A stretch of DNA of 20,610 nucleotides from Streptosporangiaceae bacterium (GTDB taxonomy: Bacteria; Actinomycetota; Actinomycetes; Streptosporangiales; Streptosporangiaceae): assembly GCA_030039095.1 (NCBI GenBank), contig JASHQP010000514.1, forward strand, positions 1 to 20,610, read 5' to 3'. The notes beneath the pieces were generated by a model, which was given only the letters and a program-made list of their open reading frames with translations, was not told the origin of the DNA and searched no databases. Below are positions 7,445-14,634 of the stretch, in pieces. The translations under genes and the position numbers were made by a program. Numbering within the stretch: the first letter of the stretch is position 1; each line of letters opens with the position of its first letter.

Positions 7445-8557
7445 TTCTTCCCGGAGCGCGTCGACTTCGGCGAGCAGCGACTGGACCATCCAGGCCGGCA
7501 GGCGGCTGCCGCGCGGGTCGGTCCCGGCCACGGCGCGGCGGATCGCCGCCTCGCGGTCGGGGGTCAGCCGCGGGTGGGTGAGCGTGAACGGCTCGGAGCG
7601 TGCCCCCGCGTCTTCGGCCGGGCCCCTGTCGGCCTGCAGGTAGCGGCGGATGAAGCCGCCGTAGCGCTGCGAGATCTCGGTTTCGGTGTCCTCCCGGTCC
7701 GAGCGGCCAGCGACGAAGTCCGCGAGCGGCTCGTCCCAGATGCTGCGCCCGATCGCGAAGCCCACGAAGCCCTCCAGCGGCGCCGCGACGTCGAGCCAGT
7801 GGTCCACCTGCCGCCGGGGGGCGTTGCGGCCCAGGACGATGCACTGGCTGCCCGGGTCGGCGGAGCGCCTGACCGTGTCGAGGACCAGTTCCGCGCCCTG
7901 AGCGGTCTCGTAACCCTCGAGTTTCCAGATCCGCGGGCTGACGCCGGCCTCGGTCATCGTGGTTATCACCTGCGCGGTGAGCGCCGGGCGCTCGCGCTCG
8001 TCGTACAGGGCCTGGTCTTCGTGCGCGGCGAGCTGCTCGCGGGTCGGCGGCACGAGGAGCTCGAGCAGCCAGTGGCGCCGGTGGGAGGCGGCCCAGTCGC
8101 CGAGCCGCCGCAGCCCGGCGAGCTGTTCCTGCTGCAGGCCGGCCGCGTCGGCGGGGTTGAACCGCACCAGGACCTTGATCCAGTCGGGGTCGAATTCCTC
8201 GATGTGCTCCCCGAAGTCGTCGCCGTAGGAGAACCGGAACCGGTCGGACCCGCTGACCTCGGCCGGCATGGCCAGCACGAACCCCGACGCCTTGGCCCGG
8301 CGGGCGACGTCGGCGCCGAGCTGCTCGTCCACCAGGATCCCGAGCTGCCCGCCGCCGAGGTCGGTGCCGGTCAGCCGCCCGGCGGCCTCGAAGATCAGTG
8401 ACTTGGCGTCGCGCATGCCCGCGAGCTGCTTGTCGGTTGGGGTTCCCTGCACGCCGAACAGCGTCCGCCCGAACGAGTCACGGTGGTCCATGGCCAGGAT
8501 GAACAGCGGCTGCGCCGCCGATGGCGGGCCGGCGTGCGCGAGCGTGGGCTCCGTCAT
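7436..8557 (-). CDS. DUF2090 aldolase-like protein (IolC C-terminal domain type)
   Basis: A 373-residue TIM-barrel-type protein of the DUF2090 group, which in some bacteria is fused behind the IolC kinase and is linked to 2-deoxy-5-keto-gluconate 6-phosphate aldolase activity in inositol breakdown. Key text: LFILAMDHRDSFGRTLFG (about 18-35), GILVDEQLGADVARRAK (73-89), WIKVLVRFNP (126-135), RIWKLEGYE with Lys212 as the candidate Schiff-base Lys, VLGRNAP and FAIGRSIWDEPL (267-278). The C-terminal 50 residues are an extension of unclear role. No kinase or other iol gene is in view, so the substrate is uncertain. I chose the ATG at 8557 because AGGAAGG lies 8 bp before it; an in-frame start 18 bp upstream contains that ribosome site. 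It probably shares a transcript with the DUF1707 gene, 42 bp upstream. Confidence 0.82.
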   Translation of the reverse strand: MTEPTLAHAGPPSAAQPLFILAMDHRDSFGRTLFGVQGTPTDKQLAGMRDAKSLIFEAAGRLTGTDLGGGQLGILVDEQLGADVARRAKASGFVLAMPAEVSGSDRFRFSYGDDFGEHIEEFDPDWIKVLVRFNPADAAGLQQEQLAGLRRLGDWAASHRRHWLLELLVPPTREQLAAHEDQALYDERERPALTAQVITTMTEAGVSPRIWKLEGYETAQGAELVLDTVRRSADPGSQCIVLGRNAPRRQVDHWLDVAAPLEGFVGFAIGRSIWDEPLADFVAGRSDREDTETEISQRYGGFIRRYLQADRGPAEDAGARSEPFTLTHPRLTPDREAAIRRAVAGTDPRGSRLPAWMVQSLLAEVDALREEAS

Positions 8558-8599
8558 GGCTTCTGCCTTCCTCATCGGACGTGCGGGACATCGGGAACA

Positions 8600-9070
8600 T
8601 CACGCGCTGCGGCCGCGCCGGATCGTGGTGACGAGGGCCGTCACGCCGAGCAGCACGACCCCCCACGGGCCGGCAACCCAGAGCGGCCAGGGGTAGAGCA
8701 GGTGGACGGTGGTGGCGCTGACCAGCACCCAGATCACCACGTTGATAGATACCACGGTCGCCCAGATGGTCCACAGCACCTTCAGGGGTGTCGGCAGGCC
8801 GGCGAAGCCGCCGCGCTTCACGACCTCCGCGGCCGGCTGTACGGCAGGGGCCGGAGGCGGCGCAGCCTCCGGCCTTGCGACCTGCCTGGCTTCCGGCAGG
8901 TCGCGGTAGAGCGGAACGAGGTCGCCGTACGTCACCGCCTCGTAGGCGAGGCCCATGCGCTCGAGGTACTCGTCCATCTTCAGCCGGCCCTCGTCGAGCG
9001 CCCCGCGCAGCCGCTCGACAACCTCCTGGCGGTCGGCGTCCGAGGCTCGCATGTCCGGGCGGTCTTCCAT
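8600..9070 (-). CDS. DUF1707 and 2TM domain membrane protein
   Basis: A 156-residue protein with an N-terminal DUF1707 (SHOCT-like) motif, MRASDADRQEVVERLRGALDEGRLKMDEYLERMGLAYEAVTYGDLVPLYRDL at about 7-58. A Pro/Ala-rich linker (about 65-85) follows, then two hydrophobic segments (about 95-120 and 125-147) with a basic RRGR end. This is a common actinobacterial architecture; DUF1707 is thought to mediate interactions, and its function is otherwise unknown. The ATG at 9070 is preceded by GGAGG at a 6-nt spacing, which decides it over the upstream start at 9109. The DUF2090 gene follows after 29-42 bp and is probably co-transcribed. PPK2 is divergent. Confidence 0.88.
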   Translation of the reverse strand: MEDRPDMRASDADRQEVVERLRGALDEGRLKMDEYLERMGLAYEAVTYGDLVPLYRDLPEARQVARPEAAPPPAPAVQPAAEVVKRGGFAGLPTPLKVLWTIWATVVSINVVIWVLVSATTVHLLYPWPLWVAGPWGVVLLGVTALVTTIRRGRSA

Positions 9071-9090
9071 CCCGTGCCTCCGCTGATGTT

Positions 9091-9122
9091 GCGTAGGGCC
9101 CCGCATCAAGGATGCACTACGC
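9091..9122. promoter_or_regulatory. Nested inverted repeat in the divergent DUF1707/PPK2 spacer
   Basis: An outer pair GCGTAG (9091-9096) and CTACGC (9117-9122) encloses an inner pair GCATC and GATGC separated by AAG (9103-9115). It lies 21 bp upstream of the DUF1707 start, so it could form a leader hairpin or be a binding site. The rest of the 200-bp spacer has only the 18-bp tandem repeat; no clear promoter was seen. Confidence 0.35.
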
Positions 9123-9182
9123 CGTCCGGGGGCTCCTGCAGCGGTGGGCCGGGCACGCCGGCGGCCGGCGGTGCGCGGCTGA

Positions 9183-9224
9183 GCCCGGCGGCGGCACCGT
9201 GCCCGGCGGCGGCACCGTGCCCGG
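9183..9224. repeat. 18-bp tandem repeat, about 2.3 copies
   Basis: The unit GCCCGGCGGCGGCACCGT occurs at 9183-9200 and 9201-9218, with a partial third copy GCCCGG. It lies in the DUF1707/PPK2 divergent spacer, about 50 bp upstream of PPK2, and is not in any supported gene. It may be simple replication slippage. Confidence 0.8.
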
Positions 9225-9270
9225 AATGACCGCCGGTGCGAATATGGGATGAGCGACAGCGGGAGGTGCG

Positions 9271-10122
9271 GTGGTGGCCGGCAAGAGCGGCGTGGCGAGC
9301 AAGGACCGCAGGGCCAAGGCGGGGAAACAGCCCGCGCGGCTGGACCGGGGGCTCTACGAGAAGGAGCTGTACCGGCTGCAGGGCGAGCTGATGAAGGTCC
9401 AGGAGTGGATGCGCGCCGAGCGCGCCCGGATCGTGGTGATCTTCGAAGGCCGCGACGCCGCGGGCAAGGGAGGCACGATCCAGCGGGTGGCCCAGTACCT
9501 GAACCCCCGCGTCGTGCGGATCGCGGCGCTGCCCGCGCCGACCGAGCGCGAGCAGGGCCAGTGGTATTTCCAGCGCTACGTGGAGCACCTGCCGACAGCA
9601 GGCGAGATGCTGCTGTTCGACCGCAGCTGGTACAACCGCGCCGGCGTCGAGCACGTCATGGGCTTCTGCACCAAGCAGGAGTACTACAGATTCCTGCATC
9701 AGTGCCCGATTTTCGAGCGGCTGCTGGTCGAGGACGGCATCCTGCTGCGCAAGTACTGGTTCTCGGTGAGCGACGAGGAGCAGGAGCGCCGGTTCCGGGC
9801 CAGGCTGGACGATCCCATGCGGCGCTGGAAGCTCTCCCCCATGGACCTGCAGTCGATAACCAGGTGGGAGGACTACTCCCGGGCCAAGGACGAGATGTTC
9901 GTGCAGACCGACATTCCGGAGGCGCCCTGGTACGTGGTGGAGAGCGAGGACAAAAGGAGCGCCAGGATCAACATGATCGCGCACCTGCTCTCCACGATTC
10001 CGTACCACGCCGAGCAGCCTGCTCCGATCGAACTGCCGTCGCGCCCGCCGTCCCGGGGTTATGAGCGGCCCCCCCGAGAAATGCAGACTTACGTGCCTGA
10101 CCATGCCGCGTCGCTGACGTGA
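9271..10122 (+). CDS. ppk2: Polyphosphate kinase 2 family protein
   Basis: A 283-residue PPK2-family enzyme. The P-loop IFEGRDAAGKGGTIQR (Walker A about 60-68) and Walker B LLFDRSWYNRAGVEHVMGF (114-132) are intact. RKYWFSVSDEEQERRFRARLDDPMRRWKLSPMD (about 160-192) carries the basic lid residues, and WEDYSRAKDEMF follows. The length and single domain fit class I PPK2, which transfers phosphate between polyphosphate and nucleoside di- or triphosphates; the direction and base preference are not readable. The start is GTG 9271 or the adjacent GTG 9274; GGGAGG at 9261-9266 gives better spacing for 9274. The last 45 residues are a Pro/Arg-rich tail. The downstream lipoprotein gene follows after 50 bp. 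Confidence 0.95.
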   Translation: MVAGKSGVASKDRRAKAGKQPARLDRGLYEKELYRLQGELMKVQEWMRAERARIVVIFEGRDAAGKGGTIQRVAQYLNPRVVRIAALPAPTEREQGQWYFQRYVEHLPTAGEMLLFDRSWYNRAGVEHVMGFCTKQEYYRFLHQCPIFERLLVEDGILLRKYWFSVSDEEQERRFRARLDDPMRRWKLSPMDLQSITRWEDYSRAKDEMFVQTDIPEAPWYVVESEDKRSARINMIAHLLSTIPYHAEQPAPIELPSRPPSRGYERPPREMQTYVPDHAASLT

Positions 10123-10172
10123 GCGTCAGGGCCGACATCGCCAGAGCCGGCTGAAAGCTGGAGAATGACTGG

Positions 10173-10700
10173 GTGATTACTCGACGATTGATTTCCTCAA
10201 TTCTGCTGACATGCATGGTCGGCCTTGGACTCGTCGCATGCAGCAGCAGTAGCAGTTCGACGCCGCCCGCGTCGTCACCATCATCGCCGGCCGCCAGCCC
10301 GTCGGCGTCCGCGACGTCATCGGGCTCGTCGGCCGCCGACGAGAAGGAGATCACGACCAACTGGGAGGCCTTCTTCAACGCGAAGACGCCCGTGGCCAAG
10401 CGGGTCAGCCTGCTGCAGGACGGGTCGACGTTCTCCACGATCATCAAGTCCCAGGCCGGCTCGGGCCTGGCGGCCGAGGCGACCGCGCAGGTCACGAAAG
10501 TAACGATGATCACGTCCTCCGAGGCCCAGGTGACGTACAACATCCTGGTGTCGGGCACGCCCGAGCTGAAGAACCAGAACGGCACCGCGGTGCTACAGGA
10601 CGGCACCTGGAAGGTCGGCGTCGCGAGCTTCTGCGGCCTGCTGACGCTGGAGAACGGCGGAAGCACCTCGTCGCTGCCCGCGGCCTGCAAGGCGTCGTAG
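10173..10700 (+). CDS. Secreted lipoprotein with MTB12-like domain
   Basis: A 175-residue lipoprotein. The signal peptide MITRRLISSILLTCMVGLGL ends in the lipobox LVAC with Cys23 as the lipidated residue. A low-complexity Ser/Pro/Ala linker (24-55) follows, then a domain of about 120 residues: TTNWEAFFNAKTPVAKRVSLLQDGSTF, VTKVTMITSSEAQVTYNILVSG and DGTWKVGVASFCGLLTLENGG. This resembles the low-molecular-weight antigen MTB12 group of mycobacteria, extracellular proteins of unknown biochemical role. Two Cys residues near the C-terminus (SFC, AAC) could form a disulfide. The GTG at 10173 has GGAG about 9 nt upstream. The DHA2 exporter starts 5 bp after its stop, which suggests co-transcription. 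Confidence 0.87.
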   Translation: MITRRLISSILLTCMVGLGLVACSSSSSSTPPASSPSSPAASPSASATSSGSSAADEKEITTNWEAFFNAKTPVAKRVSLLQDGSTFSTIIKSQAGSGLAAEATAQVTKVTMITSSEAQVTYNILVSGTPELKNQNGTAVLQDGTWKVGVASFCGLLTLENGGSTSSLPAACKAS

Positions 10701-10704
10701 CCAC

Positions 10705-12270
10705 GTGGTCCGCTCCGTAGGCGTCCCGGCCGAGGCGCCTGCCGCGCGTCATGGCAGGCAGTCACTTGCCCTGGCCGTGCTGTGCACGGTGCTGTTCCTG
10801 ACGTTCCTCGACAACACCGTGGTCAGCGTGGCGCTCGGGCAGGTGTACGGCGACCTGCACGCGAGCCCGACCGAGCTGCAGTGGGTCGTCGGCGCCTACG
10901 CCCTCACCTTCGCCAGCCTGATGCTGGCCTGCGGGATGATCGGCGACGAGCTCGGCAGGAAGAAGGTCATGCTGGCGGGCGCCGGGGTGTTCTGCGCCGG
11001 CTCGGTCCTGTGCGCGCTCGCCCCGAACGTTCAGGTGCTCATCGCGGGGCGCGCCGTGATGGGCATGGGCGCGGCGGCCAGCGAGCCTGGCACTCTCTCG
11101 ATGCTCCGGCACCTGTATCCCGAGGCCAGGGCCAGGAGCAGGGCGATCGGCGTCTGGGCCGCGACGTCCGGGTTTGCGCTGGCCGCGGGCCCGCTCATCG
11201 GCGGCGTGCTGATCGGGATCTGGAACTGGCGCGGCATCTTCTGGTTCAACCTGGCGTTCGGCCTGGCCGCCCTGATCATCGCGGTATTTGTCCTGCCGGA
11301 AAGCGCCGACCCCACGGCGGCGCGCGTCGACACAGCGGGCACGTTCCTGGGCGCCGGGGCGCTGGCGGCGTTCGCGTTCGCGATCATCGACTCGGAGTCG
11401 GCGGGTTTCGCCTCGACCGAAGTGATCGCGCTGTTGTGCGCGAGCGCTGTGCTGGTGGTGGCGTTTGCCTGGCGGGAGAGCCGCGCCGCGCACCCACTGC
11501 TCGACCTGCGCTTCCTGCGCCTGCCGCAATTCACCACCCCGAACATCGTCGCGTTCTGCATCTACTTCGCCACGTTCGCCATCTTCTTCTTCACCGCGCT
11601 GTACCTGATCATCGTCGTCGGGGCGTCGGGCTTCCGGCTGGCGCTGGTGTTCCTGCCGATGACGGTCCTGATGATCGTTGCCTCGGTGCTGGCGGGACGC
11701 TGGACGGCTATTGTCGGGCCCCGCTGGTCGATCACGATTGGATGCGTGCTGCTGGCCATCGGGCTGCTCCCGGCCAACAGCTACCTCAGTCCGCACCCGT
11801 CCTACGGTCCGCTGGTGGCCGTGCTCGCGCTGGCCGGCATCGGCATCGGCACCGCCGTCGTTCCCGTCACCTCGTCGGTGCTCTCGGCGGTACCGCCGGA
11901 GCGCTCCGGCATGGCCGCGTCGGCCACGAACACCAGCCGGGAGATCGGCACGGTAACCGGTGTCGCGATCCTGGGCTCGCTGATGTTTTCGCAGATCTTC
12001 GCGAACCTGACCACGCAGATGAACCACCTGCACGTGCCGGCCATTTACCGGGGCTTTGTCTTTACCGCCATCGAGACCGGCAATCTCTCCGAGCCGAAGG
12101 GCCTGCCGCCCGGCCTCGAGAAGCTGCTCCAGGAGCTGAGCGGCGTCGCCAACACGGCGTTCCACGACGGATTGCGCGCCGTGCTCTACCTGTCGGCTGG
12201 GCTGGCCCTCGCCGCTGCGCTGCTCGCCTTGATCACACTGCGCTCGGAGCCGGCCGACGCGGGGTCGTGA
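10705..12270 (+). CDS. DHA2-family MFS exporter (EmrB/QacA-like)
   Basis: A 521-residue, 14-helix MFS protein. The TM1 motif FLDNTVVSVALGQVYGDL (about 34-51), the loop 2-3 motif CGMIGDELGRKKVML (76-90), GRAVMGMGAAASEPGTLSML (about 115-135) and the antiporter-motif-like region GFALAAGPLIGG with NWRGIFWFNL are typical of proton-driven DHA2 drug exporters. The second half has QEL-like periplasmic and Ala-rich helices and MAASATNTSREIGTVTGVAILG. Likely substrates are hydrophobic drugs or native metabolites, not predictable further. The GTG at 10705 is the first in-frame start and has no evident ribosome site, so translation may be coupled to the lipoprotein gene 5 bp upstream. It converges on the GH3 gene with 22 bp between. 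Confidence 0.92.
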   Translation: MVRSVGVPAEAPAARHGRQSLALAVLCTVLFLTFLDNTVVSVALGQVYGDLHASPTELQWVVGAYALTFASLMLACGMIGDELGRKKVMLAGAGVFCAGSVLCALAPNVQVLIAGRAVMGMGAAASEPGTLSMLRHLYPEARARSRAIGVWAATSGFALAAGPLIGGVLIGIWNWRGIFWFNLAFGLAALIIAVFVLPESADPTAARVDTAGTFLGAGALAAFAFAIIDSESAGFASTEVIALLCASAVLVVAFAWRESRAAHPLLDLRFLRLPQFTTPNIVAFCIYFATFAIFFFTALYLIIVVGASGFRLALVFLPMTVLMIVASVLAGRWTAIVGPRWSITIGCVLLAIGLLPANSYLSPHPSYGPLVAVLALAGIGIGTAVVPVTSSVLSAVPPERSGMAASATNTSREIGTVTGVAILGSLMFSQIFANLTTQMNHLHVPAIYRGFVFTAIETGNLSEPKGLPPGLEKLLQELSGVANTAFHDGLRAVLYLSAGLALAAALLALITLRSEPADAGS

Positions 12271-12292
12271 CGTCCGGCCGGGCGCCGGCGGG

Positions 12293-13519
12293 TCAGCCGG
12301 GCACGCTCTCCCGCAGCGCCAGCACGCGCTGCAGGGCTGTCGTGAACGCCTGCTTGCCCAGGCTGCCGTCGCGGTAGCCCTCCTCGAGGCCCGCCGTGGC
12401 CTGCTCGCCCTCGGTGACGTTCTGCACCGAGCAGAGGATGAGGTCCATCCCGGCCTCGGCCGCCAGCAGCGCCCGGTTCTGATACGAGCCGAACGCGCGC
12501 AGCGCACCCGCCTCGAGGGCATCGGTGATCGTCACGCCCTTGAACCCGAGCCGCTGCCGAAGCTCGCCGTTGACGATCGTCGCCGACAGGCCGGCGGGCC
12601 GGCCGGGGTCGAGCGCCGGGTACACCGCCCAGGACACCATGACGAGCCGGACGCCGGCGGCGATGGCCGCCTTGTAGGGCAGCTCGTCGGTGTCCCGGAT
12701 CGTGGCCAGCGGCAGGTTGAGCGTGACCGGGACCTTGTCGGTGTCCTGCGGCTGCGCCGCGGCTCCGAGCCCGGGGAAGTGCTTCGCCGTGGCCGCGACA
12801 CCCCCGCGCTGCTGCGCGGTGATGAAGTCGGCGCCGAGCTCACCCACCACGGCCGGGTTCATGCTGTAGGAGCGCTGGAACTGGTCGTCGAAGTCGCCTG
12901 GCTGCCGGTAGACGTCCAGCACCGGAGCCAGATTGACGTTGATGCCGATGCCCCGCAGGTTCTGCGCGGCGCTGGCGCCCGCGTTCGTGGCGGCCGCCTG
13001 CGGGTGTGCGGACTCTCCGATCTGCAGCTCGGAGAGCAGCGGTGCGCCGGGCACCCGGCGGACCTGGCCGCCCTCCTGGTCGGTCATCAGCAGCAGCGGC
13101 GCGCGCACCGGGTTCAGCGGGCTGGCGTCGGCCTTCTCGAGCTCCGCGACGACGCTGGTGAGCTGCGCAGTGCTGGAGACGTTCTGGCTGAAGAAGATCA
13201 CCCCGGCGGCGTCGCCGTGCCGGATCAGCCGCAGCAGCGAGGCGGGGGGCGTGAGGCCGCCGTAGCTGTAGATCACCCGCTGGCCTGCCAGCTGACGCAG
13301 CGACAGCGCGGGCAGCGCGGGCCCGGGGCTGGGCGACGGCGATGCGCTCGGGAACCCGGTGGGACGCGGCGACGGCGCGGGGGACGACGCGGCCGGGCCG
13401 GGCGCGGAACGCAGCCACAGCGGGAAGCGCCCGGCGACGGCGCTCACCGCGAGCGCGACGGCCAGGGCCATCGCCACGATCGCGATGCCAAACCGCACCC
13501 AGAGCTGTGTCCTGTCCAT
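12293..13519 (-). CDS. Membrane-anchored glycoside hydrolase family 3 protein
   Basis: A 408-residue GH3 N-domain protein resembling NagZ-type beta-N-acetylhexosaminidases. An N-terminal helix (about 8-30) and a Pro/Ser-rich linker (40-70) place the enzyme outside the cytoplasm. The barrel contains LIRHGDAAGVIFFSQNV, LLLMTDQEGGQVRR (Asp147), GINVNLAPVLDVY, TAKHFPGLGAAAQPQDTDK (246 onward) and GVTITDALEAGAL with Asp333 as the expected nucleophile. NagZ enzymes normally have KHFPGHG-D-T...D-S-H with a catalytic His; here the loop reads KHFPGLG and lacks that His, so specificity or mechanism may differ. The ATG at 13519 was chosen because GGAGGGGC directly precedes it; the longer frame to 13639 lacks such support. 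It may act on peptidoglycan or other beta-linked sugars. Confidence 0.86.
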   Translation of the reverse strand: MDRTQLWVRFGIAIVAMALAVALAVSAVAGRFPLWLRSAPGPAASSPAPSPRPTGFPSASPSPSPGPALPALSLRQLAGQRVIYSYGGLTPPASLLRLIRHGDAAGVIFFSQNVSSTAQLTSVVAELEKADASPLNPVRAPLLLMTDQEGGQVRRVPGAPLLSELQIGESAHPQAAATNAGASAAQNLRGIGINVNLAPVLDVYRQPGDFDDQFQRSYSMNPAVVGELGADFITAQQRGGVAATAKHFPGLGAAAQPQDTDKVPVTLNLPLATIRDTDELPYKAAIAAGVRLVMVSWAVYPALDPGRPAGLSATIVNGELRQRLGFKGVTITDALEAGALRAFGSYQNRALLAAEAGMDLILCSVQNVTEGEQATAGLEEGYRDGSLGKQAFTTALQRVLALRESVPG

Positions 13520-13822
13520 GCCCCTCCGTGAGCCTGTCGCCCGCGGCCGGCCCGGCCGCTGCCCGTTCCGTGCCCAGTAAGGAGAGACGGCACACGCCAC
13601 GCTAAGGTTGTCACGCTGTGCCTGTATACCGGGCTGCACCGTGGGCGCCGGCGCCGGGCAGCACCTTCACGGCGGCTTCCGGCGATGCGGAGATCGCGGC
13701 CGGGGCCGTCAATGTCCCAATTCGCCGATAGACCGAACGGCCGATCCCGTTGATATACGCTTCGTAAGCGACTCATCACCAAAACGTGTACTTAACGAGA
13801 CAGAGTCCTTGGGGGGATTCGA
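13520..13822. other. Intergenic divergent spacer, GH3 and VOC genes
   Basis: About 300 bp without a supported gene. It must hold promoters for the GH3 gene (minus) and the VOC gene (plus). The right half is notably less GC-rich. A small inverted repeat, CGCTT-CGT-AAGCG (13758-13770), lies about 53 bp before the VOC start and could be a binding site. I did not find a convincing -35/-10 pair. Confidence 0.5.
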
Positions 13823-14605
13823 ATGGTTACTCGCGACACCGCATGGCCGCCGGGCACTCCGTGCTGGGTCGATCTCGGGGTAGAAGACATCGGCAAGGCC
13901 AGGGCCTTCTACGGCGGGCTGTTCGGCTGGGACATCCAGGAGGGCCCGCCGGAGTCCGGCGGGTACTGCATGGCCGTGCGGGACGGCAGGCCGGTTGCGG
14001 GCATCGGCCCGAAGATGGGGCCGGCCGAGGCCCCGCCCGCGTGGACCACGTACATCGCCACCGCCGACGCCGACGAGACCGTGCGCAAGATCAGGGAAGC
14101 CGGCGGCCAGGTCGTGATGGAGCCGATGGACGTCATGGACGTGGGCAAGATGGCCATCGCCACCGACCCGGGTGGTGCGTTCTTCGGCATCTGGCAGGCT
14201 CGTGCGCACAGCGGCGTTCAGCGCGCCAACGAGCCGGGCTCGCTCACCTGGAACGAGAACATGAGCCGCGACTTCGCCGGAAACAAGGCCTTCTACCAGG
14301 CGGTGTTCGGCTACGAGTACGGCGACATGAGCTCGGAGGGCTTCAACTACGCAACGGCCGACCTCGGCGGCAGCCCGGTTGGCGGCATCGGTGAGCTCGA
14401 TCCCAACTTCCCCCCGGAGGTCCCCGCCTCCTGGTCCACCTACTTCGGCGTGACAGACGCGGACGCTGCTGTCGCCAGGGCCCAGGAACTGGGCGGCAGT
14501 GTGGTCCGGCCCGCATGGGACACCCCGTATGGGCGGATGGCCGTGCTGGCCGACAACCAGGGCGCGGTGTTCGCCGTCGTGGCGGCGTCGGCCGCCAGCG
14601 GCTGA
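13823..14605 (+). CDS. Two-domain VOC (glyoxalase/bleomycin resistance-like) protein
   Basis: A 260-residue protein with two tandem VOC domains. The first (about 12-125) has PCWVDLGVEDIGKARAFYGGLFGWDI and ends in TDPGGAFFGIWQ. The second (about 138-254) has GSLTWNENMSRDFAGNKAFYQAVFGYEY and ends in ADNQGAVFAVV. Similar actinobacterial proteins, including mycobacterial Cfp30B-type proteins, are often named hydroxylases or glyoxalase-like without proof. The metal ligand set is not obvious: the first strand of domain 1 has no His at the usual place. It may bind or alter a small molecule. The ATG at 13823 follows TTGGGGGGATTCGA. It stands alone, divergent from GH3 and convergent on a DHA2 exporter. 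Confidence 0.9.
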   Translation: MVTRDTAWPPGTPCWVDLGVEDIGKARAFYGGLFGWDIQEGPPESGGYCMAVRDGRPVAGIGPKMGPAEAPPAWTTYIATADADETVRKIREAGGQVVMEPMDVMDVGKMAIATDPGGAFFGIWQARAHSGVQRANEPGSLTWNENMSRDFAGNKAFYQAVFGYEYGDMSSEGFNYATADLGGSPVGGIGELDPNFPPEVPASWSTYFGVTDADAAVARAQELGGSVVRPAWDTPYGRMAVLADNQGAVFAVVAASAASG

Positions 14606-14634
14606 GCCCCGGGCGGGCCCACGCCGGTCTCAGC
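14601..14634. terminator. Possible hairpin at the convergent VOC/MFS junction
   Basis: GCTGAG (14601-14606) and CTCAGC (14629-14634) can pair around a GC-rich loop that can itself fold. It spans both stop codons of the convergent genes. The arms are short and the terminator role is only suggested by position. Confidence 0.3.

Noticed and set aside
10762..12522. A 586-codon open frame on the minus strand opposite the DHA2 exporter
   Set aside because: It is Arg/Asp/Gln-rich without any domain, lies fully antisense to a clear MFS gene and arises from high GC codon bias.
13608..13640. A promoter from TTGTCA and TATACC near 13610
   Set aside because: The spacing between the two elements is only 11 bp, too short for a sigma-70-type promoter.
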